64,000 nt of DNA from Megachile rotundata (GCF_050947335.1 NW_027473848.1:62001-126000); one strand, 5' to 3'. Shown: positions 22,911 through 39,190, numbered from the stretch's first letter. Numbers and translations are program-made. Notes: generated by a model from the sequence alone, not told the origin.

Positions 22911-25900
22911 CTAATAATATGAGTTAGATTGATAATACTAAGAGTAGTGAGTATAGTAATTCTCGTTCTATCGATCATATAAGCATAATATGGCTAATAA
23001 TATGAGTTAGATTGATAATAATAAGAGTAATGAGTATAGTAATTGTAGATCTATCGATCATTTAAGCATAATATGGCTAATAATATGAGTTAGATTGATA
23101 ATAGTGAGTGTAATAAGTATAGTGAATGTCGTTCTATCGATCATATCAGCATAATACGGGTAATAATATGAGTTGGATTGATAATAATAAGAGTAATGAG
23201 TATAGTAATTGTAGGTCTATCGATCATATAAGCATAATATGGCTAATAATATGAGTCAGATTCATAATAATAACAGTAATAAGTATAGTAATTGTCGTTC
23301 TATCGATCATATAAGCATAATATGGCTAATAATATGAGTTAGAGTGATAATACTAAGAGTAGTGAGTACAGTAATTCTCATTCTATCGATCATTTAAGCA
23401 TAATATGGCTAATAATATGAGTTAGATTGATAATAATAACAGTAATAAGTATAGTAATTGTCGTTCTATCGATAATATAACCATAATATGGCTAATAATA
23501 TGAGTTAGATTGATAATACTAAGAGTAGTGAGTATAGTAATTCTCGTTCTATCGATCATATAAGCATAATATGGCTAATAATACGAGTTAGATTGATAAT
23601 AATAAGAGTAATAAGTATAGTAATTGTCGTTCTATCGATCATTTAAGCATAATATGGCTAATAATATGAGTTAGATTGATAATAATAAGAGTAATGAGTA
23701 TAGTAATTGTAGTTCTATCGATCATATCTGCATAATATGGTTAATAATATGAGTTAGATTGATAATAATAAGAGTAGTAAGTATAGTAATTGTCGTTCTA
23801 TCGATAATATAAGCATAATATGGCTAATAATATGAGTTAGATTGATAATACTAAGAGTAGTGAGTATAGTAATTCTCGTTCTATCGATCATATAAGCATA
23901 ATATGGCTAATAATATGAGTTAGATTGATAATAATAAGAGTAATAAGTATAGTAATTGTCGTTCTCTCGATCATGTAAGCATAATATGGCTAATAATATG
24001 AGTTAGAGTGATAATACTAAGAGTAGTGAGTACAGTAATTCTCATTCTATCGATCATATAAGCATAATATGGCTAGTAATATGAGTTAGATTGATAATAA
24101 TAAGAGGAATAAGTACAGTATTTGTCGTTCTATCGATCATGTAAGCATAATATGGCTAATAATACGAGTTAGATTGATAATAATAAGAGTAATGAGTATA
24201 GTAATTGTAGATCTATCGATCATTTAAGCATAATATGGCTAATAATATGAGTTAGATTGATAATAATAACAGTAATAAGTATAGTAATTGTCGTTCTATC
24301 GATAATATAATCATAATATGGCTAATAATATGAGTTAGATTGATAATACTAAGAGTAGTGAGTATAGTAATTCTCGTTCTATCGATCATATAAGCATAAT
24401 ATGGCTAATAATATGAGTTAGATTGATAATAATAACAGTAATAAGTATAGTAATTGTCGTTCTATAGATAATATAATCATAATATGGCTAATAATATGAG
24501 TTAGATTGATAATACTAAGAGTAGTGAGTATAGTAATTGTCGTTCTATCGATCATATAAGCATAATATGGCTAATAATATGAGTTAGATTGATAATAATA
24601 AGAGTAATAAGTATAGTATTTGTCGTTCTATCGATCATGTAAGCATAATATGGCTAATAATACGAGTTAGATTGATAATAATAAGAGTAATGAGTATAGT
24701 AATTGTCGTTCTATCGATCATTTAAGCATAATATGGGTAATAATATGAGTCAGATTGATAATAATAACAGTAATAAGTATAGTAATTGTCGTTCTATCGA
24801 TAATATAAGCATAATATGGCTAATAATATGAGTTAGATTGATAATACTAAGAGTAGTGAGTATAGTAGTTCTCGTTCTATCGATCATATAAGCATAATAT
24901 GGCTAATAATATGAGTTAGATTGATAATAATAAGAGTAATGAGTATAGTAATTGTAGATCTATCGATCATTTAAGCATAATATGGCTAATAATATGAGTT
25001 AGATTGATAATAATAACAGTAATAAGTATAGTAATTGTCGTTCTATCGATCATATGAACATAATAGGGCTAATAATATCAGTTAGATTGATAATACTAAG
25101 AGTAGTGAGTATAGTAATTCACGTTCTATCGATCATATAAGCATAATATGGCTAATAATATGAGTTAGATTGATAATAATAAAAGTAATGAGTATAGTAA
25201 TTGTAGATCTATCGATCATTTAAGCATAATATGGCTAATAATATGAGTTAGATTGATAATAGTGAGTGTAATAAGTATAGTGAATGTCGTTCTATCGATC
25301 ATATCAGCATAATACGGGTAATAATATGAGTTGGATTGATAATAATAAGAGTAATGAGTATAGTAATTGTAGGTCTATCGATCGTATAAGCATAATATGG
25401 CTAATAATATGAGTCAGATTCATAATAATAACAGTAATAAGTATAGTAATTGTCGTTCTATCGATCATATAAGCATAATATGGCTAATAATATGAGTTAG
25501 AGTGATAATACTAAGAGTAGTGAGTACAGTAATTCTCATTCTATCGATCATTTAAGCATAATATGGCTAATAATATGAGTTAGATTGATAATAATAAGAG
25601 TAATAAGTATAGTATTGCCCGTTCTATCGATCATATAAGCATAATATGGCTAATAATACGAGTTAGATTGATAATAGTAAGAGTAATAAGTACAGTAATT
25701 GTCGTTCTATCGATCATTTAAGCATAATATGGCTATTAATATGAGTTAGATTGATAATAATAAGAGTAATGAGTATAGTAATTGTAGTTCTATCGATCAT
25801 ATCTGCATAATATGGTTAATAATATGAGTTAGAATGATAATACTAAGAGTAGTGAGTATAGTAGTTCTCGTTCTATCGATCATATAAGCATAATATGGCT

Positions 25901-25920
25901 AATAATATGAGTTAGATTGA
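22911..25920. repeat. 37-unit tandem duplication, second copy
   Basis: This copy holds the F-G-H trimers at 23,075 and 25,233. Its left end is a unit preceded by AATAAGG where the first copy has AATATGG. Its right end is where 25,9xx continues with A-type units (TTGTCG then TTCTCG) instead of the B unit of the first copy. From 23,988 on it also equals the first 1.94 kb of the window. Confidence 0.8.
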
Positions 25921-26089
25921 TAATACTAAGAGTAGTGAGTATAGTAATTGTCGTTCTATCGATCATATAAGCATAATATGGCTAATAATATGAGTTAGAT
26001 TGATAATACTAAGAGTAGTGAGTATAGTAATTCTCGTTCTATCGATCATATAAGCATAATATGGCTAATAATATGAGTTAGATTGATAA

Positions 26090-27750
26090 TAATAACAGTA
26101 ATAAGTATAGTAATTGTCGTTCTATCGATAATATAATCATAATATGGCTAATATGAGTTAGATTGATAATACTAAGAGTAGTGAGTATAGTAATTCTCGT
26201 TCTATCGATCATATAAGCATAATATGGCTAATAATATGAGTTAGATTGATAATAATAACAGTAATAAGTATAGTAATTGTCGTTCTATAGATAATATAAT
26301 CATAATATGGCTAATAATATGAGTTAGATTGATAATACTAAGAGTAGTGAGTATAGTAATTGTCGTTCTATCGATCATATAAGCATAATATGGCTAATAA
26401 TATGAGTTAGATTGATAATAATAAGAGTAATAAGTATAGTATTTGTCGTTCTATCGATCATGTAAGCATAATATGGCTAATAATACGAGTTAGATTGATA
26501 ATAATAAGAGTAATGAGTATAGTAATTGTCGTTCTATCGATCATTTAAGCATAATATGGGTAATAATATGAGTCAGATTGATAATAATAACAGTAATAAG
26601 TATAGTAATTGTCGTTCTATCGATAATATAAGCATAATATGGCTAATAATATGAGTTAGATTGATAATACTAAGAGTAGTGAGTATAGTAGTTCTCGTTC
26701 TATCGATCATATAAGCATAATATGGCTAATAATATGAGTTAGATTGATAATAATAAGAGTAATGAGTATAGTAATTGTAGATCTATCGATCATTTAAGCA
26801 TAATATGGCTAATAATATGAGTTAGATTGATAATAATAACAGTAATAAGTATAGTAATTGTCGTTCTATCGATCATATGAACATAATAGGGCTAATAATA
26901 TCAGTTAGATTGATAATACTAAGAGTAGTGAGTATAGTAATTCACGTTCTATCGATCATATAAGCATAATATGGCTAATAATATGAGTTAGATTGATAAT
27001 AATAAAAGTAATGAGTATAGTAATTGTAGATCTATCGATCATTTAAGCATAATATGGCTAATAATATGAGTTAGATTGATAATAGTGAGTGTAATAAGTA
27101 TAGTGAATGTCGTTCTATCGATCATATCAGCATAATACGGGTAATAATATGAGTTGGATTGATAATAATAAGAGTAATGAGTATAGTAATTGTAGGTCTA
27201 TCGATCGTATAAGCATAATATGGCTAATAATATGAGTCAGATTCATAATAATAACAGTAATAAGTATAGTAATTGTCGTTCTATCGATCATATAAGCATA
27301 ATATGGCTAATAATATGAGTTAGAGTGATAATACTAAGAGTAGTGAGTACAGTAATTCTCATTCTATCGATCATTTAAGCATAATATGGCTAATAATATG
27401 AGTTAGATTGATAATAATAAGAGTAATAAGTATAGTATTGCCCGTTCTATCGATCATATAAGCATAATATGGCTAATAATACGAGTTAGATTGATAATAG
27501 TAAGAGTAATAAGTACAGTAATTGTCGTTCTATCGATCATTTAAGCATAATATGGCTATTAATATGAGTTAGATTGATAATAATAAGAGTAATGAGTATA
27601 GTAATTGTAGTTCTATCGATCATATCTGCATAATATGGTTAATAATATGAGTTAGAATGATAATACTAAGAGTAGTGAGTATAGTAGTTCTCGTTCTATC
27701 GATCATATAAGCATAATATGGCTAATAATATGAGTTAGATTGATAATAAT
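26090..27750. repeat. 22-unit tandem copy of 24.3-25.9 kb
   Basis: CATATGAACATAATAGG occurs at 25,051 and 26,874, ATTGCCCG at 25,614 and 27,437, and the F unit at 25,233 and 27,056. Every interval is 1,823 bp, which is 22 units minus the 3-bp loss at about 26,150. The copy continues rightwards into the block that matches 2-5 kb. Confidence 0.83.
26146..26160. other. 3-bp deletion that resets the repeat phase
   Basis: The unit starting at 26,146 reads GGCTAATATGAG where all neighbours have GGCTAATAATATGAG, a loss of one TAA triplet from the core. From here unit starts move from 1 to 81 modulo 83. It is the only net phase change between base 1 and about 46.7 kb. Confidence 0.92.
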
Positions 27751-30700
27751 AAGAGTAATAAGTATAGTAATTGTCGTTCTATCAATCATATAAGCATAAT
27801 AAGGCTAATAATATGAGTTAGATTGATAATACTAAGAGTAGTGAGTATAGTAATTGTCGTTCTATCGATCATATAAGCATAATATGGCTAATAATATGAG
27901 TTAGATTGATAATAATAAGAGTAATGAGTATAGTAATTGTAGATCTATCGATCATTTAAGCATAATATGGCTAATAATATGAGTTAGATTGATAATAATA
28001 ACAGTAATAAGTATAGTAATAGTCGTTCTATCGATAATATAACCATAATATGGCTAATAATATGAGTTAGATTGATAATACTAAGAGTAGTGAGTATAGT
28101 AATTCTCGTTCTATCGATCATATAAGCATAATATGGGTAATAATATGAGTTAGATTGATAATAATAAGAGTAATAAGTATAGTAATTGTCGTTCTCTCGA
28201 TCATATAAGCATAATATGGCTAATAATATGAGTTAGAGTGATAATACTAAGAGTAGTGAGTACAGTAATTCTCATTCTATCGATCATATAAGCATAATAT
28301 GGCTAGTAATATGAGTTAGATTGATAATAATAAGAGTAATAAGTATAGTATTTGTCGTTCTATCGATCATGTAAGCATAATATGGCTAATAATACGAGTT
28401 AGATTGATAATAATAAGAGTAATGAGTATAGTAATTGTAGATCTATCGATCATATAAGCATAATATGGCTAATAATATGAGTTAGATTGATAATAATAAC
28501 AGTAATAAGTATAGTAATTGTCGTTCTATCGATAATATAAGCATAATATGGCTAATAATATGAGTTAGATTGATAATACTAAGAGTAGTGAGTATAGTAA
28601 TTGTCGTTCTATCGATCATATAAGCATAATATGGCTAATAATATGAGTTAGATTGATAATAATAAGAGTAATAAGTATAGTATTTGTCGTTCTATCGATC
28701 ATATAAGCATAATATGGCTAATAATACGAGTTAGATTGATAATAATAAGAGTAGTAAGTATAGTAATTGTCGTTCTATCGATCATATAAGCATAATATGG
28801 CTAATAATATGAGTTAGATTGATAATAATAAGAGTAATAAGTATAGTAATTGTCGTTCTATCGATCATTTAAGCATAATATGGGTAATAATATGAGTCAG
28901 ATTGATAATAATAACAGTAATAAGTATAGTAATTGTCGTTCTATCGATAATATAAGCATAATATGGCTAATAATATGAGTTAGATTGATAATACTAAGAG
29001 TAGTGAGTATAGTTGTTCTCGTTCTATCGATCATATAAGCATAATACGGCTAATAATGTGAGTTAGATTGATAATAATAAGAGTAATAATTATAGTAATT
29101 GTCGTTCTACCGATCATATAAGCATAATAAGGCTAATAATATGAGTTAGATTGATAATACTAAGAGTAGTGAGTATAGTAATTCTCGTTCTATCGATCAT
29201 ATAAGCATAATATGGCTAATAATATGAGTTAGATTGATAATAATAAGAGTAATGAGTATAGTAATTGTAGATCTATCGATCATTTAAGCATAATATGGCT
29301 AATAATATGAGTCAGATTGATAAGAATAACAGTAATAAGTATAGTAATTGTCGTTCTATCGATAATATAAGCATAATATGGCTAATAATATGAGTTAGAT
29401 TGATAATACTATGAGTAGTGAGTATAGTAGTTCTCGTTCTATCGATCATATAAGCATAATATGGCTAATAATATGAGTTAGATTGATAATAATAAGAGTA
29501 ATAAGTATAGTAATTGTAGATCTATCGATCATTTAAGCATAATATGGCTAATAATATGAGTTAGATTGATAATAATAACAGTAATAAGTATAGTAATTGT
29601 CGTTCTATCGATCATTTAAGCATAATATGGCTAATAATATGAGTTAGATTGATAATAATAAGAGTAGTAAGTATAGTAATTGTCGTTCTATCGATCATAT
29701 AAGCATAATATGGCTAATAATATGAGTTAGATTGATAATAATAAGAGTAATAAGTATAGTAATTGTCGTTCTATCGATCATTTAAGCATAATATGGGTAA
29801 TAATATGAGTCAGATTGATAATAATAACAGTAATAAGTATAGTAATTGTCGTTCTATCGATAATATAAGCATAATATGGCTAATAATATGAGTTAGATTG
29901 ATAATACTAAGAGTAGTGAGTATAGTAGTTCTCGTTCTATCGATCATATAAGCATAATACGGCTAATAATGTGAGTTAGATTGATAATAATAAGAGTAAT
30001 AAGTATAGTAATTGTCGTTCTACCGATCATATAAGCATAATACGGCTAATAATATGAGTTAGATTGATAATACTAAGAGTAGTGAGTATAGTAATTCTCG
30101 TTCTATCGATCATATAAGCATAATATGGCTAATAATATGAGTTAGATTGATAATAATAAGAGTAATGAGTATAGTAATTGTAGATCTATCGATCATTTAA
30201 GCATAATATGGCTAATAATATGAGTCAGATTGATAAGAATAACAGTAATAAGTATAGTAATTGTCGTTCTATCGATAATATAAGCATAATATGGCTAATA
30301 ATATGAGTTAGATTGATAATACTATGAGTAGTGAGTATAGTAGTTCTCGTTCTATCGATCATATAAGCATAATATGGCTAATAATATGAGTTAGATTGAT
30401 AATAATAAGAGTAATAAGTATAGTAATTGTAGATCTATCGATCATTTAAGCATAATATGGCTAATAATATGAGTTAGATTGATAATAATAACAGTAATAA
30501 GTATAGTAATTGTCGTTCTATCGATCATTTAAGCATAATATGGGTAATAATATGAGTCAGATTGATAATAATAACAGTAATAAGTATAGTAATTGTCGTT
30601 CTATCAATAATATAAGCATAATATGGCTAATAATATGAGTTAGATTGATAATACTAAGAGTAGTGAGTATAGTAGTTCTCGTTCTATCGATCATATAAGC

Positions 30701-30969
30701 ATAATATGGCTAATAATATGAGTTAGATTGATAATAATAAGAGTAATAAGTCTAGTAATTGTCGTTCTATCGATCATATAAGCATAATATGGCTAATAAT
30801 ATGAGTTAGATTGATAATACTAAGAGCAGTGAGTATAGTAATTCTCGTTCTATCGATCATATAAGCATAATATGGCTAATAATATGAGTTAGATTGATAA
30901 TAATAAGAGTAATGAGTATAGTAATTGTAGTTCTATCGATCATATCTGCATAATATGGTTAATAATATG

Positions 30970-33900
30970 AGTTAGATTGATAATACTAAGAGTAGTGAGT
31001 ATAGTAATTCTCGTTCTATCGATCATATAAGCATAATATGGCTAATAATATGAGTTAGATTGATAATAATAAGAGTAATAAGTATAGTAATTGTCGTTCT
31101 CTCGATCATGTAAGCATAATATGGCTAATAATATGAGTTAGAGTGATAATACTAAGAGTAGTGAGTACAGTAATTCTCATTCTATCGATCATATAAGCAT
31201 AATATGGCTAGTAATATGAGTTAGATTGATAATAATAAGAGTAATAAGTACAGTATTTGTCGTTCTATCGATCATGTAAGCATAATATGGCTAATAATAC
31301 GAGTTAGATTGATAATAATAAGAGTAATGAGTATAGTAATTGTAGATCTATCGATCATTTAAGCATAATATGGCTAATAATATGAGTTAGATTGATAACA
31401 ATAACAGTAATAAGTATAGTAATTGTCGTTCTATCGATAATATAACCATAATATGGCTAATAATATGAGTTAGATTGATAATACTAAGAGTAGTGAGTAT
31501 AGTAATTCTCGTTCTATCGATCATATAAGCATAATATGGCTAATAATATGAGTTAGATTGATAATAATAACAGTAATAAGTATAGTAATTGTCGTTCTAT
31601 AGATAATATAATCATAATATGGCTAATAATATGAGTTAGATTGATAATACTAAGAGTAGTGAGTATAGTAATTGTCGTTCTATCGATCATATAAGCATAA
31701 TATGGCTAATAATATGAGTTAGATTGATAATAATAAGAGTAATAAGTATAGTATTTGTCGTTCTATCGATCATGTAAGCATAATATGGCTAATAATACGA
31801 GTTAGATTGATAATAATAAGAGTAATGAGTATAGTAATTGTCGTTCTATCGATCATTTAAGCATAATATGGGTAATAATATGAGTCAGATTGATAATAAT
31901 AACAGTAATAAGTATAGTAATTGTCGTTCTATCGATAATATAAGCATAATATGGCTAATAATATGAGTTAGATTGATAATACTAAGAGTAGTGAGTATAG
32001 TAGTTCTCGTTCTATCGATCATATAAGCATAATATGGCTAATAATATGAGTTAGATTGATAATAATAAGAGTAATGAGTATAGTAATTGTAGATCTATCG
32101 ATCATTTAAGCATTATATGGCTAATAATATGAGTTAGATTGATAATAATAACAGTAATAAGTATAGTAATTGTCGTTCTATCGATCATTTAAGCATAATA
32201 TGGGTAATAATATGAGTCAGATTGATAATAATAACAGTAATAAGTATAGTAATTGTCGTTCTATCGATAATATAAGCATAATATGGCTAATAATATGAGT
32301 TAGATTGATAATACTGCGAGTAGTGAGTATAGTAGTTCTCGTTCTATCGATCATATAAGCATAATATGGCCAATAATATGAGTTAGATTGATAATAATAA
32401 GAGTAATAAGTATAGTAATTGTCGTTCTATCGATAATATAAGCATAATATGGCTAATAATATGAGTTAGATTGATAATACTAAGAGTAGTGAGTATAGTA
32501 ATTCTCGTTCTATCGATCATATAAGCATAATATGGCTAATAATATGAGTTAGATTGATAATAATAAGAGTAATAAGTATAGTAATTGTCGTTCTATCGAT
32601 CATATAAGCATAATATGGCTAATAATATGAGTTAGATTGATAATAATAACAGTAATAAGTATAGTAATTGTCGTTCTATCGATCATATAAGCATAATATG
32701 GCTAATAATATGAGTTAGATTGATAATAATAAGAGTAATGAGTATAGTAATTGTAGATCTATCGATCATTTAAGCATAATATGGCTAATAATATGAGTTA
32801 GATTGATAATAGTGAGTGTAATAAGTATAGTGAATGTCGTTCTATCGATCATATCAGCATAATACGGGTAATAATATGAGTTGGATTGATAATAATAAGA
32901 GTAATGAGTATAGTAATTGTAGGTCTATCGATCGTATAAGCATAATATGGCTAATAATATGAGTCAGATTCATAATAATAACAGTAATAAGTATAGTAAT
33001 TGTCGTTCCATCGATCATATAAGCATAATATGGCTAATAATATGAGTTAGAGTGATAATACTAAAAGTAGTGAGTACAGTAATTCTCATTCTATCGATCA
33101 TTTAAGCATAATATGGCTAATAATATGAGTTAGATTGATAATAATAACAGTAATAAGTATAGTAATTGTCGTTCTATCGATAATACAACCATAATATGGC
33201 TAATAATATGAGTTACATTGATAATACTAAGAGTAGTGAGTATAGTAATTCTCGTTCTATCGATCATATAAGCATAATATGGCTAATAATATGAGTTAGA
33301 TTGATAATAATAAGAGTAATAAGTATAGTAATTGTCGTTCTCTCGATCATATAAGCATAATATGGCTAATAATATGAGTTGGAGTGATAATACTAAGAGT
33401 AGTGAGTACAGTAATTCTCATTCTATCGATCATATAAGCATAATATTGCTAATAATATGAGTTAGATTGATAATAATAAGAGTAATAAGTATAGTAATTG
33501 TCGTTCTATCGATAATATAATCATAATATGGCTAATAATATGAGTTAGATTGATAATACTAAGAGTAGTGAGTATAGTAATTGTCGTTCTATCGATCATA
33601 TAAGCATAATATGGCTAATAATATGAGTTATATTGATAATAATAAGAGTAATAAGTATAGTATTTGTCGTTCTATCGATCATGTAAGCATAATATGGCTA
33701 ATAATACGAGTTAGATTGATAATAATAAGAGTAATGAGTATAGTAATTGTCGTTCTATCGATCATTTAAGCATAATATGGGTAATAATATGAGTCAGATT
33801 GATAATAATAACAGTAATAAGTATAGTAATTGTCGTTCTATCGATAATATAAGCATAATATGGCTAATAATATGAGTTAGATTGATAATACTAAGAGTAG

Positions 33901-35150
33901 TGAGTATAGTAGTTCTCGTTCTATCGATCATATAAGCATAATATGGCTAATAATATGAGTTAGATTGATAATAATAAGAGTAATAAGTATAGTAATTGTC
34001 GTTCTATCGATCATTTAAGCATAATATGGGTAATAATATGAGTTAGATTGATAATACTAAGAGTAGTGAGTATAGTAATTCTCGTTCTATCGATCATATA
34101 AGCATAATATGGCTAATAATATGAGTTAGATTGATAATAATAAGAGTAATGAGTATAGTAATTGTAGTTCTATCGATCATTTAAGCATAGTATGGCTAAT
34201 AATATGAGTTAGATTGATAATAATAACAGTAATAAGTATAGTAATTGTCGTTCTATCGATAGTATAACCATAATACGGCTAATAATATGAGTTAGATTGA
34301 TAATACTAAGAGTAGTGAGTATAGTAATTCTCGTTCTATCGATCATATAAGCATAATATGGCCAATAATATGAGTCAGATTCATAATAATAACAGTAATA
34401 AGTATAGTAATTGTCGTTCCATCGATCATATAAGCATAATATGGCTAATAATATGAGTTAGAGTGATAATACTAAGAGTAGTGAGTACAGTAATTCTCAT
34501 TCTATCGATCATTTAAGCATAATATGGCTAATAATATGAGTTAGATTGATAATAATAACAGTAATAAGTATAGTAATTGTCGTTCTATCGATAATACAAC
34601 CATAATATGGCTAATAATATGAGTTACATTGATAATACTAAGAGTAGTGAGTATAGTAATTCTCGTTCTATCGATCATATAAGCATAATATGGCTAATAA
34701 TATGAGTTAGATTGATAATAATAAGAGTAATAAGTATAGTAATTGTCGTTCTCTCGATCATATAAGCATAATATGGCTAATAATATGAGTTGGAGTGATA
34801 ATACTAAGAGTAGTGAGTACAGTAATTCTCATTCTATCGATCATATAAGCATAATATTGCTAATAATATGAGTTAGATTGATAATAATAAGAGTAATAGG
34901 TATAGTAATTGTCGTTCTATCGATCATATAAGCATAATAAGGCTAATAATATGAGTTAGATTGATAATACTAAGAGTAGTGAGTATAGTAATTGTCGTTC
35001 TATCGATCATATAAGCATAATATGGCTAATAATATGAGTTAGATTGATAATAATAAGAGTAATGAGTATAGTAATTGTAGTTCTATCGATCATTTAAGCA
35101 TAATATGGCTAATAATATGAGTTAGATTGATAATAATAAGAGTAATAAGT
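30970..35150. repeat. 72/74-unit duplication, first copy (second at about 37,112-41,127)
   Basis: The left part is 6,142 bp (74 units) from its copy: ATACTGCGAG at 32,311 and 38,453, and the F unit at 32,783 and 38,925. The right part is 5,976 bp (72 units) away: TATATTGCT at about 33,442 and 39,418, GATAGTATAACC near 34,257 and 40,233, and AATAGGTATAG near 34,896 and 40,872. The change of exactly two units occurs at the hybrid unit 39,174-39,256. The block from 32.7 to 34.36 kb also matches 4.98-6.64 kb. Confidence 0.85.
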
Positions 35151-38100
35151 ATAGTAATTGTCGTTCTATCGATCATTTAAGCATAATATGGGTAATAATA
35201 TGAGTCAGATTGATAATAATAACAGTAATAAGTATAGTAATTGTCGTTCTATCGATAATATAAGCATAATATGGCTAATAATATGAGTTAGATTGATAAT
35301 ACTAAGAGTAGTGAGTATAGTAGTTCTCGTTCTATCGATCATATAAGCATAATACGGCTAATAATGTGAGTTAGATTGATAATAATAAGAGTAATAAGTA
35401 TAGTAATTGTCGTTCTACCGATCATATAAGCATAATACGGCTAATAATATGAGTTAGATTGATAATACTAAGAGTAGTGAGTATAGTAATTCTCGTTCTA
35501 TCGATCATATAAGCATAATATGGCTAATAATATGAGTTAGATTGATAATAATAAGAGTAATGAGTATAGTAATTGTAGATCTATCGATCATTTAAGCATA
35601 ATATGGCTAATAATATGAGTCAGATTGATAAGAATAACAGTAATAAGTATAGTAATTGTCGTTCTATCGATAATATAAGCATAATATGGCTAATAATATG
35701 AGTTAGATTGATAATACTATGAGTAGTGAGTATAGTAGTTCTCGTTCTATCGATCATATAAGCATAATATGGCTAATAATATGAGTTAGATTGATAATAA
35801 TAAGAGTAATAAGTATAGTAATTGTAGATCTATCGATCATTTAAGCATAATATGGCTAATAATATGAGTTAGATTGATAATAATAACAGTAATAAGTATA
35901 GTAATTGTCGTTCTATCGATCATTTAAGCATAATATGGGTAATAATATGAGTCAGATTGATAATAATAACAGTAATAAGTATAGTAATTGTCGTTCTATC
36001 AATAATATAAGCATAATATGGCTAATAATATGAGTTAGATTGATAATACTAAGAGTAGTGAGTATAGTAGTTCTCGTTCTATCGATCATATAAGCATAAT
36101 ATGGCTAATAATATGAGTTAGATTGATAATAATAAGAGTAATAAGTATAGTAATTGTCGTTCTATCGATCATATAAGCATAATATGGCTAATAATATGAG
36201 TTAGATTGATAATACTAAGAGCAGTGAGTATAGTAATTCTCGTTCTATCGATCATATAAGCATAATATGGCTAATAATATGAGTTAGATTGATAATAATA
36301 AGAGTAATGAGTATAGTAATTGTAGATCTATCGATCATTTAAGCATAATATGGCTAATAATATGAGTTAGATTGATAATAGTGAGTGTAATAAGTATAGT
36401 GAATGTCGTTCTATCGATCATATCAGCATAATACGGGTAATAATATGAGTTGGATTGATAATAATAAGAGTAATGAGTATAGTAATTGTAGGTCTATCGA
36501 TCATATAAGCATAATATGGCTAATAATATGAGTCAGATTCATAATAATAACAGTAATAAGTATAGTAATTGTCGTTCTATCGATCATATAAGCATAATAT
36601 GGCTAATAATATGAGTTAGAGTGATAATACTAAGAGTAGTGAGTACAGTAATTCTCATTCTATCGATCATTTAAGCATAATATGGCTAATAATATGAGTT
36701 AGATTGATAATAATAACAGTAATAAGTATAGTAATTGTCGTTCTATCGATAATATAACCATAATATGGCTAATAATATGAGTTAGATTGATAATACTAAG
36801 AGTAGTGAGTATAGTAATTCTCGTTCTATCGATCATATAAGCATAATATGGCTAATAATACGAGTTAGATTGATAATAATAAGAGTAATAAGTATAGTAA
36901 TTGTCGTTCTATCGATCATTTAAGCATAATATGGCTAATAATATGAGTTAGATTGATAATAATAAGAGTAATGAGTATAGTAATTGTAGTTCTATCGATC
37001 ATATCTGCATAATATGGTTAATAATATGAGTTAGATTGATAATAATAAGAGTAGTAAGTATAGTAATTGTCGTTCTATCGATAATATAAGCATAATATGG
37101 CTAATAATATGAGTTAGATTGATAATACTAAGAGTAGTGAGTATAGTAATTCTCGTTCTATCGATCATATAAGCATAATATGGCTAATAATATGAGTTAG
37201 ATTGATAATAATAAGAGTAATAAGTATAGTAATTGTCGTTCTCTCGATCATGTAAGCATAATATGGCTAATAATATGAGTTAGAGTGATAATACTAAGAT
37301 TAGTGAGTACAGTAATTCTCATTCTATCGATCATATAAGCATAATATGGCTAGTAATATGAGTTAGATTGATAATAATAAGAGTAATAAGTACAGTATTT
37401 GTCGTTCTATCGATCATGTAAGCATAATATGGCTAATAATACGAGTTAGATTGATAATAATAAGAGTAATGAGTATAGTAATTGTAGATCTATCGATCAT
37501 TTAAGCATAATATGGCTAATAATATGAGTTAGATTGATAACAATAACAGTAATAAGTATAGTAATTGTCGTTCTATCGATAATATAATCATAATATGGCT
37601 AATAATATGAGTTAGATTGATAATACTAAGAGTAGTGAGTATAGTAATTCTCGTTCTATCGATCATATAAGCATAATATGGCTAATAATATGAGTTAGAT
37701 TGATAATAATAACAGTAATAAGTATAGTAATTGTCGTTCTATAGATAATATAATCATAATATGGCTAATAATATGAGTTAGATTGATAATACTAAGAGTA
37801 GTGAGTATAGTAATTGTCGTTCTATCGATCATATAAGCATAATATGGCTAATAATATGAGTTAGATTGATAATAATAAGAGTAATAAGTATAGTATTTGT
37901 CGTTCTATCGATCATGTAAGCATAATATGGCTAATAATACGAGTTAGATTGATAATAATAAGAGTAATGAGTATAGTAATTGTCGTTCTATCGATCATTT
38001 AAGCATAATATGGGTAATAATATGAGTCAGATTGATAATAATAACAGTAATAAGTATAGTAATTGTCGTTCTATCGATAATATAAGCATAATATGGCTAA

Positions 38101-39190
38101 TAATATGAGTTAGATTGATAATACTAAGAGTAGTGAGTATAGTAGTTCTCGTTCTATCGATCATATAAGCATAATATGGCTAATAATATGAGTTAGATTG
38201 ATAATAATAAGAGTAATGAGTATAGTAATTGTAGATCTATCGATCATTTAAGCATTATATGGCTAATAATATGAGTTAGATTGATAATAATAACAGTAAT
38301 AAGTATAGTAATTGTCGTTCTATCGATCATTTAAGCATAATATGGGTAATAATATGAGTCAGATTGATAATAATAACAGTAATAAGTATAGTAATTGTCG
38401 TTCTATCGATAATATAAGCATAATATGGCTAATAATATGAGTTAGATTGATAATACTGCGAGTAGTGAGTATAGTAGTTCTCGTTCTATCGATCATATAA
38501 GCATAATATGGCCAATAATATGAGTTAGATTGATAATAATAAGAGTAATAAGTATAGTAATTGTCGTTCTTTCGATAATATAAGCATAATATGGCTAATA
38601 ATATGAGTTAGATTGATAATACTAAGAGTAGTGCGTATAGTAATTCTCGTTCTATCGATCATATAAGCATAATATGGCTAATAATATGAGTTAGATTGAT
38701 AATAATAAGAGTAATAAGTATAGTAATTGTCGTTCTATCGATCATATAAGCATAATATGGCTAATAATATGAGTTAGATTGATAATAATAACAGTAATAA
38801 GTATAGTAATTGTCGTTCTATCGATCATATAAGCATAATATGGCTAATAATATGAGTTAGATTGATAATAATAAGAGTAATGAGTATAGTAATTGTAGAT
38901 CTATCGATCATTTAAGCATAATATGGCTAATAATATGAGTTAGATTGATAATAGTGAGTGTAATAAGTATAGTGAATGTCGTTCTATCGATCATATCAGC
39001 ATAATACGGGTAATAATATGAGTTGGATTGATAATAATAAGAGTAATGAGTATAGTAATTGTAGGTCTATCGATCGTATAAGCATAATATGGCTAATAAT
39101 ATGAGTCAGATTCATAATAATAACAGTAATAAGTATAGTAATTGTCGTTCCATCGATCATATAAGCATAATATGGCTAATAATATGAGTT
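35110..39190. repeat. Duplicated block: copy at about 54,280-58,360
   Basis: Offset is 19,170 bp (231 units less 3 bp): J at 35,409 and 54,579, F at 36,352/55,522 and 38,925/58,095, ATACTGCGAG at 38,453 and 57,623, and CGTTCCATCGATC near 39,149 and 58,319. GAATAACAG units and the AGCAG change near 36,220 and 55,390 are also shared. Confidence 0.83.
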
